Assembly: GCF_009363695.1 (NCBI RefSeq)
Contig: NZ_CP045403.1
Span: 1,964,001 to 2,028,000, forward strand
Direction: 5' to 3'
Origin: Bacillus sp. THAF10
GTDB lineage: Bacteria > Bacillota > Bacilli > Bacillales > Bacillaceae_I
DNA: 64,000 bases
Position numbers and translations under genes: made by a program. The first letter of the stretch is position 1. Every line of letters begins with the position of its first letter. Positions 59,958-64,000 of the stretch are shown here, one piece after another. Under the pieces are notes generated by a model that worked only from the letters and a program-made list of their open reading frames with translations, searched no databases and was not told where the DNA came from.

Positions 59958-62150
59958 TCATTCTTTGGACTCAAGCAGTCTCCTACACAGTAATCTTGAT
60001 TGTACACGCACACATACATGTGGTGGTTGCGCCAAGTGTACTGCTTCAAATGGTACACCAAGCCATAGAGTAGCTTGATCAATGATAACAAATGGAAAAG
60101 GGTAGACCCCCTTGCTTTTCTCCAAATGGACAGAGATTCTCATGTTATCCAATCTTTGCTTCCAATCAACAGGAAGTTCCTTGTTATTAGGAAGGTAAAT
60201 ACAAACCGAATTGGTAGCATTTTCAACATCATAAAAAAGCCTATCTAATTTTTGTGCATGCATCCATTGCATGTTGGGATGCTGCTGCTTGACCCATTTC
60301 CCAATATGATGTGGAAGGACCGATAATTGATTGTTTTTTTGGAAGTCGACCAGTTTTCGCACGGTTTTGTCCCTATATGCTTTGGATTGAATAAAGTCAG
60401 CGTCACCCACATGAATAAACTTTCCACGAGATCTGGTGATAGCAACATTGATTAATCTTTCACTATTTTTTCCTGTTAACAGCATTCCTGGCCTTTCAAA
60501 TGGATGGCTGTCAACAGAATCGAAAATGACCATGTCGCGCTCACTACCTTGGAATCTGTGAACCGTTGCAGCAATGATAGTATCCTTCCCCTGCTCCTGT
60601 GGCAGCATCTCCTCAATTAGCTCCTGCATCCAACTTGCTTGTGCCCTGTATGGTGTAATAAATCCTATAGACCTTACTCCATCAATATAGGCTTCGTACA
60701 TAGCTTGAAAAGATAGCACTAAATGCCATATGTTTACTCTAGATTTAGAGTCTCTTTCTGTAAAAGCATACGCGCCTGATCCTGAAGTGGAAAGCATGAG
60801 GGAAGCTGTGTTAGGAAAAGGCTTTTGTTTAGCAATTTTTTCCCGTACCTCTTTTAGTCCTGGGTAATCACCAACTAAAGAAGAATAGATATACCTATTT
60901 GTGAAAGCTGAAATCTCTGGATGCATTCTTCTTTGTTCATTTAATAAGAATAGATGTGCATGTAAAGTCCCGCTATTAATCGAATCAGCTACCCCTGTTA
61001 GATGAAATACATCTTCTTTTAACCATCTATCAATTAATTCATGTCTTCCTGATGCAATTGGCGGTAGTTGCTTAAAGTCTCCGCATACAATAATGTGTTT
61101 GGCGAGGGAAGCCGCAAAAGCAATCTGTGGAATATAGGCCATACTCGCTTCATCTATAATTACAAGGTCGTAATCCGCTTCATAAACAGACGGATCAGTT
61201 GCTGCCTTTGACAAGGTGGTACCGATAATTTGAGCACTTTTTATTAGCTTCAGCTCTTTCTGTCTGACCTTCTCCAATATTTTTGCAAGGTTAGCTTCTA
61301 GTTTCAATAATCGCTCGGAACTCTTTTCAGAATAGGATTCGGATAGCTCAAGCTTCAACTGTTTTCGTTCTTCTGTCTTTGCTCCTTTTTCTTTTGCAAG
61401 CTCAGGATCTTGTGCTTGTATAAGTGTTGTGCTTGTAATAGGTGGAAAGTTTAATTCGAATTCTGGTGTCACAGTACCAAACCGAAGGATATCCCCTTCT
61501 TTAAACTTTCTCTTTTTTACGATAAAGGAGGTTATCTCTTTCATAAGGACATTAACGGATTGATTGCTGTGAGAAAGCAGGAGTACCTTCTTTGCCTTAA
61601 AATATTTATTGGCTGCTACTCTGGCTAAAGTGTAGGTTTTTCCTGTTCCGGGAGGTCCCCATACAAACGTGACCGGATTATACTTACTTCGGAGAATTAA
61701 TTCGTGAACATTTGATTTTATAATGGAAGTGGGATGCTTAGGCTCTATATCAGGTTGTAAAAGCTTTCTTACTCTTCCCCGTTTCTTCTTCTCTTTTTTG
61801 ATTTCATCTAATCGTTGTATTAATTGATCTAACAATTCCCAGGGGTTGTGTGACAAATATGCTTTGGTTAGTATATCTCCTAGATTCTTTTCAAAGGAGA
61901 GAATAAGGTTTTTCCCATCAGACGATAACACTCTTGCCTCTGTTTTTATCTCTCCCCACTCTACTGTGACTAGAGAGTTTGGTGGGAGGCTAATGGAAAA
62001 TACTGTATCAAAATAGTAATTGTATGGCGGACCGCTATTGACCATTCTTCCGTTTAAAAGCAAATACTCGGTGCTGCCGAACTTCTTCATGTGAAAAATT
62101 TCTGCTTGTAATGCTTTTTTCCATTCTTTTATATGTTGAGAGGTTTTCAA
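59958..62150 (-). CDS. Upf1-like superfamily 1 helicase with degenerate PLD-like C-terminus
   Basis: 730 residues. Walker A is GPPGTGKT (165-172), followed by LLSHSNQSVNVL, the Walker B VIIDEASMAYIP near 330-341, GDFKQLPPIASG, LNEQRRMHPEIS, ATVHRFQGSERDMVIFDSV and VAITRSRGKFIHVGD. This is the motif order of SF1B helicases of the Upf1/IGHMBP2 type. The last 120 residues resemble a phospholipase-D-like domain, but the HxK active site is absent. Possibly an RNA or DNA helicase in repair or defence; the cellular role is unknown. AGGAAGAAAAAAATTG precedes the ATG. Confidence 0.88.
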   Translation of the reverse strand: MKTSQHIKEWKKALQAEIFHMKKFGSTEYLLLNGRMVNSGPPYNYYFDTVFSISLPPNSLVTVEWGEIKTEARVLSSDGKNLILSFEKNLGDILTKAYLSHNPWELLDQLIQRLDEIKKEKKKRGRVRKLLQPDIEPKHPTSIIKSNVHELILRSKYNPVTFVWGPPGTGKTYTLARVAANKYFKAKKVLLLSHSNQSVNVLMKEITSFIVKKRKFKEGDILRFGTVTPEFELNFPPITSTTLIQAQDPELAKEKGAKTEERKQLKLELSESYSEKSSERLLKLEANLAKILEKVRQKELKLIKSAQIIGTTLSKAATDPSVYEADYDLVIIDEASMAYIPQIAFAASLAKHIIVCGDFKQLPPIASGRHELIDRWLKEDVFHLTGVADSINSGTLHAHLFLLNEQRRMHPEISAFTNRYIYSSLVGDYPGLKEVREKIAKQKPFPNTASLMLSTSGSGAYAFTERDSKSRVNIWHLVLSFQAMYEAYIDGVRSIGFITPYRAQASWMQELIEEMLPQEQGKDTIIAATVHRFQGSERDMVIFDSVDSHPFERPGMLLTGKNSERLINVAITRSRGKFIHVGDADFIQSKAYRDKTVRKLVDFQKNNQLSVLPHHIGKWVKQQHPNMQWMHAQKLDRLFYDVENATNSVCIYLPNNKELPVDWKQRLDNMRISVHLEKSKGVYPFPFVIIDQATLWLGVPFEAVHLAQPPHVCVRVQSRLLCRRLLESKE

Positions 62151-62292
62151 TTTTTTTCTTCCTTCTAGGTATACAATTTAAGAAAAACTATCGTACCAGC
62201 ATTTTATCTTTTAGTCTACTATTTTTGAATGGACGGTTTACGTTTCATCCATCTCAATAATTGGGAAGATAAAAAGTAAGGAGGATGAGAGA

Positions 62293-62607
62293 ATGCTTGC
62301 TGTTTACTTAAGTGTCGTGATATTTATTGTCTCCGTTAGTATATTGGTGGTTGCCTATCTTTCTTTCCGAAAGAAATCCGAACCGACTTTTCAAGCATTA
62401 AATACAATGAATGAACGGATTACGGAAGAAAAAGAGGCGATTCAATTACAGATGGAAAAAATGAAGGAAAAACAAACGAACTTAAAAAATGATTTAGACT
62501 GGAAGAAATCAGTATTTCAGTTCACGCTAGGAGAACTGAAAAAATTGCCATATTCGTTTAAAAGCTCTACTAGAAAAAAGCACACACAATATGATCGAAG
62601 CATGTAA
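62293..62607 (+). CDS. Single-pass membrane protein with coiled coil (104 aa)
   Basis: 104 residues. One N-terminal helix (AVYLSVVIFIVSVSILVVAYL), then a coiled coil (NERITEEKEAIQLQMEKMKEKQTNLKNDLD) and a basic tail. It resembles the small membrane-anchored coiled-coil proteins of Bacillus (YtxH/DUF948-like) but I see no certain family. AAGGAGGATGAGAG precedes the ATG. It ends at a strong terminator shared with the BrkB gene. Confidence 0.7.
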   Translation: MLAVYLSVVIFIVSVSILVVAYLSFRKKSEPTFQALNTMNERITEEKEAIQLQMEKMKEKQTNLKNDLDWKKSVFQFTLGELKKLPYSFKSSTRKKHTQYDRSM

Positions 62608-62642
62608 AAAGCACCGAATCCACTTTCTGATTCGGTGCTTTT
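62606..62642. terminator. Bidirectional terminator
   Basis: AAAAAGCACCGAATC and GATTCGGTGCTTTT form a perfect 14-bp stem with an 8-base loop, serving the genes on both sides. Confidence 0.93.
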
Positions 62643-62643
62643 C

Positions 62644-63501
62644 TTATAATGCAGTAAACGTTTCATCTTTATAGTGTGGTGGCCTCGTTAGCCTGTCTTT
62701 ATGATAGATAGCGTTAATCTCCCCACCGATAACAAGGGCAAGGCCCGTTAAAAATAACCATAGCATTAAAATTATAACACCACCAAGGCTTCCATACGTT
62801 GCGGAATAGTTTCCAAAATTGCTGATGTAAAAGGAAAAACCTAACGATACCGTCTGCCATATAATGGTTGCAACTAGAGCTCCAGGTAGTAACTCTTTTA
62901 TGGTCTTATTAATATTAGGTGCGATTCGATATAAAAGTGTAATGATGGTGAAAATAACAATAAATGCGATAATCCATCTGAATACATTCAACAAAATGGA
63001 GGTGTATTCTTCTAAAAATAACATGGAATCTAGTCGTTTTATGATAATGCCTCCAAAAACAGGAAGGAAAAAAGCAATGAGAAAGGCAAAAATCAATCCA
63101 ATAGTAAGCCCAATGGATAGCAGCCTAACTAGATAAAATGGCCTTGTTTCTTCGACATTAAATGCTTGATTCATTGCACCTATAAAAGCATTAATTCCAT
63201 TGGATGCTGACCAAATTGTCCCGAGGATTCCAACAGTCAGGAGTCCTCCATTAGGTTTGTTTAAAAATTCATCAATGTTTTGCTCAAAAACAGCTACTGT
63301 TTCTGAAGGCATCATCGTTTGGAGGAATTCAATCGCCTTTTGTGGATCAATATTTAAGTAAGGCATTAAGGATAGCCCTAATACTAATAATGGAAAAAGA
63401 GAGAGCATGTAATAATATGCTTGTTCTGCTGCAAGGCCTGTTGCTCTGTCCTCCTCCATTTCCCGCCAAAGCCTCTTTAAAAAAATAACAAATCTTTTCA
63501 T
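62644..63501 (-). CDS. YihY/BrkB-family membrane protein
   Basis: 285 residues with six membrane helices. Family signatures are WREMEEDRATGLAAEQAYYYMLSLFPLLVL, the region LLTVGILGTIWSASNGINAFIGAMNQAFN and SYSATYGSLGGVIILMLWLFLTGLALVIGGEINA. Length equals the B. subtilis YfkH group. The family was once proposed as ribonuclease BN, which was wrong; its function is unknown. AGAGGAGGAGCCTTGGC precedes the ATG. It follows the DDAH-like gene by 24 bases, so the two may be co-transcribed. Confidence 0.9.
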   Translation of the reverse strand: MKRFVIFLKRLWREMEEDRATGLAAEQAYYYMLSLFPLLVLGLSLMPYLNIDPQKAIEFLQTMMPSETVAVFEQNIDEFLNKPNGGLLTVGILGTIWSASNGINAFIGAMNQAFNVEETRPFYLVRLLSIGLTIGLIFAFLIAFFLPVFGGIIIKRLDSMLFLEEYTSILLNVFRWIIAFIVIFTIITLLYRIAPNINKTIKELLPGALVATIIWQTVSLGFSFYISNFGNYSATYGSLGGVIILMLWLFLTGLALVIGGEINAIYHKDRLTRPPHYKDETFTAL

Positions 63502-63525
63502 GCCAAGGCTCCTCCTCTCTTCTCT

Positions 63526-64000
63526 TTACCCTCTTGCTAAAGGCATGGAACAGCACCGAAATGATCCGCCGGATTTTATTATTTCTGATATATCTACTTC
63601 CAGTACTTGATAACCTCGCATTTTCAGCTTTGCATTAATATCTTTATTACATGGTAAGCTGATGACGGTCTTATTTCCAATGGATAAAACATTCGTTCCC
63701 ATCGTAAATTGTTCCTCTTTCGTGACTTCCAGGAGGTGATATCTGTTTGAGAGATAGTCATATTTTTTCTCTCCAATTGCGTCTGGATAAATAATTGCTT
63801 CGTTCTCAGAAATTACATTAAAGACACAATCAAGATGAAGATAGGATTTATCAATAGGGATGGGAATTATCTCATATCCAGGAAGTTCCATCTTTAATGC
63901 GTCAAGACTTTCCATGGTGGTTCTACCACTGATGCCAACATAAATTACGTCGTTATCTATGATCACATCTCCACCCTCCACACTGTTTCCGGTTAGTGGG
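63526..64000 (-). CDS. Dimethylarginine dimethylaminohydrolase-like protein, 3' part
   Basis: The frame is open to the window edge (it reads PLTGNSVEGGDVIIDNDVIY), so the true start lies beyond. LEGGDV-type motif, LHLDCVFNVIS with the catalytic histidine and GGSFRCCSMPLARG with the catalytic cysteine at the C-terminus identify the guanidine-modifying (arginine deiminase/DDAH) fold. It would hydrolyse methylarginine, arginine or a related guanidine. Downstream BrkB is 24 bases away. Confidence 0.88.
   Translation of the reverse strand, partial: PLTGNSVEGGDVIIDNDVIYVGISGRTTMESLDALKMELPGYEIIPIPIDKSYLHLDCVFNVISENEAIIYPDAIGEKKYDYLSNRYHLLEVTKEEQFTMGTNVLSIGNKTVISLPCNKDINAKLKMRGYQVLEVDISEIIKSGGSFRCCSMPLARG

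Overview
The window looks like chromosomal DNA of a low-GC, aerobic, probably spore-forming member of the Bacillaceae. Evidence: AAGGAGG-type ribosome binding sites throughout, frequent TTG and GTG starts, a YjcZ-type small sporulation protein, a CitR/CitA pair, a perfect CcpA cre site, Fur boxes, and many genes with close Bacillus relatives. No rRNA, tRNA or CRISPR array was found. No intact insertion sequence was found; mobile-element traces are limited to decayed fragments.

Layout. 0-4.1 kb: a second-type methionyl-tRNA synthetase, a ring-cleaving dioxygenase behind an MhqR-like palindrome, and a NERD-domain protein. 4.1-4.7 kb: non-coding, with seven GAGCGA units at an exact 20-bp period. 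4.7-11.5 kb: a membrane module (RDD, SpoIIM-like, DUF58, MoxR ATPase, DUF4350, DUF4129 and a multi-pass protein). 11.6-14.2 kb: an amino-acid-oxidase-like flavoprotein and an alkaline phosphatase whose Shine-Dalgarno lies in an 11-bp inverted repeat. 14.3-22.8 kb: the complete petrobactin biosynthesis operon asbABCDEF with a Btr-type AraC sensor, both behind near-perfect Fur boxes. 22.9-28.4 kb: a YrvL-like membrane protein, a long-type SpeD, a patatin lipase, and an operon of CstA, a small protein ending RCC and a cysteine-free ArsA/Get3-like ATPase, with a perfect cre site upstream.

28.8-36.7 kb is the accessory part. It has a secreted SGNH hydrolase, a frameshifted tyrosine-recombinase remnant, an unknown secreted protein with a lipoprotein, a methyltransferase remnant, an XRE plus PIN/zinc-ribbon pair, an orphan cell-wall sorting signal, and a 494-residue protein resembling the DNA-sensing half of McrB without its GTPase. 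36.8-40.9 kb has YceI, DUF5662, NUDIX and several tiny membrane proteins, separated by short hairpin repeats.

40.9-64 kb is mostly core metabolism: a PBP3-type penicillin-binding lipoprotein, a luciferase-like monooxygenase, an M20 amidohydrolase, YjcZ, an M29 aminopeptidase, a glucoamylase-like protein divergent from an AraC regulator, D-amino acid aminotransferase, exonuclease III, a DUF899-glyoxalase fusion, a fixABCX bifurcating-flavoprotein operon, NUDIX, citR/citA, a DsbA/FrnE-like protein, an Upf1-like helicase, BrkB/YihY, and the 3' part of a dimethylarginine-dimethylaminohydrolase-like gene cut by the window end.

The best candidates for undescribed biology are the CstA / RCC-protein / ArsA-like operon, the XRE-PIN-zinc pair with the orphan McrB-like protein in the accessory segment, and the 20-bp-period array. 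Family calls rest on motif recognition by eye; no database search was run.
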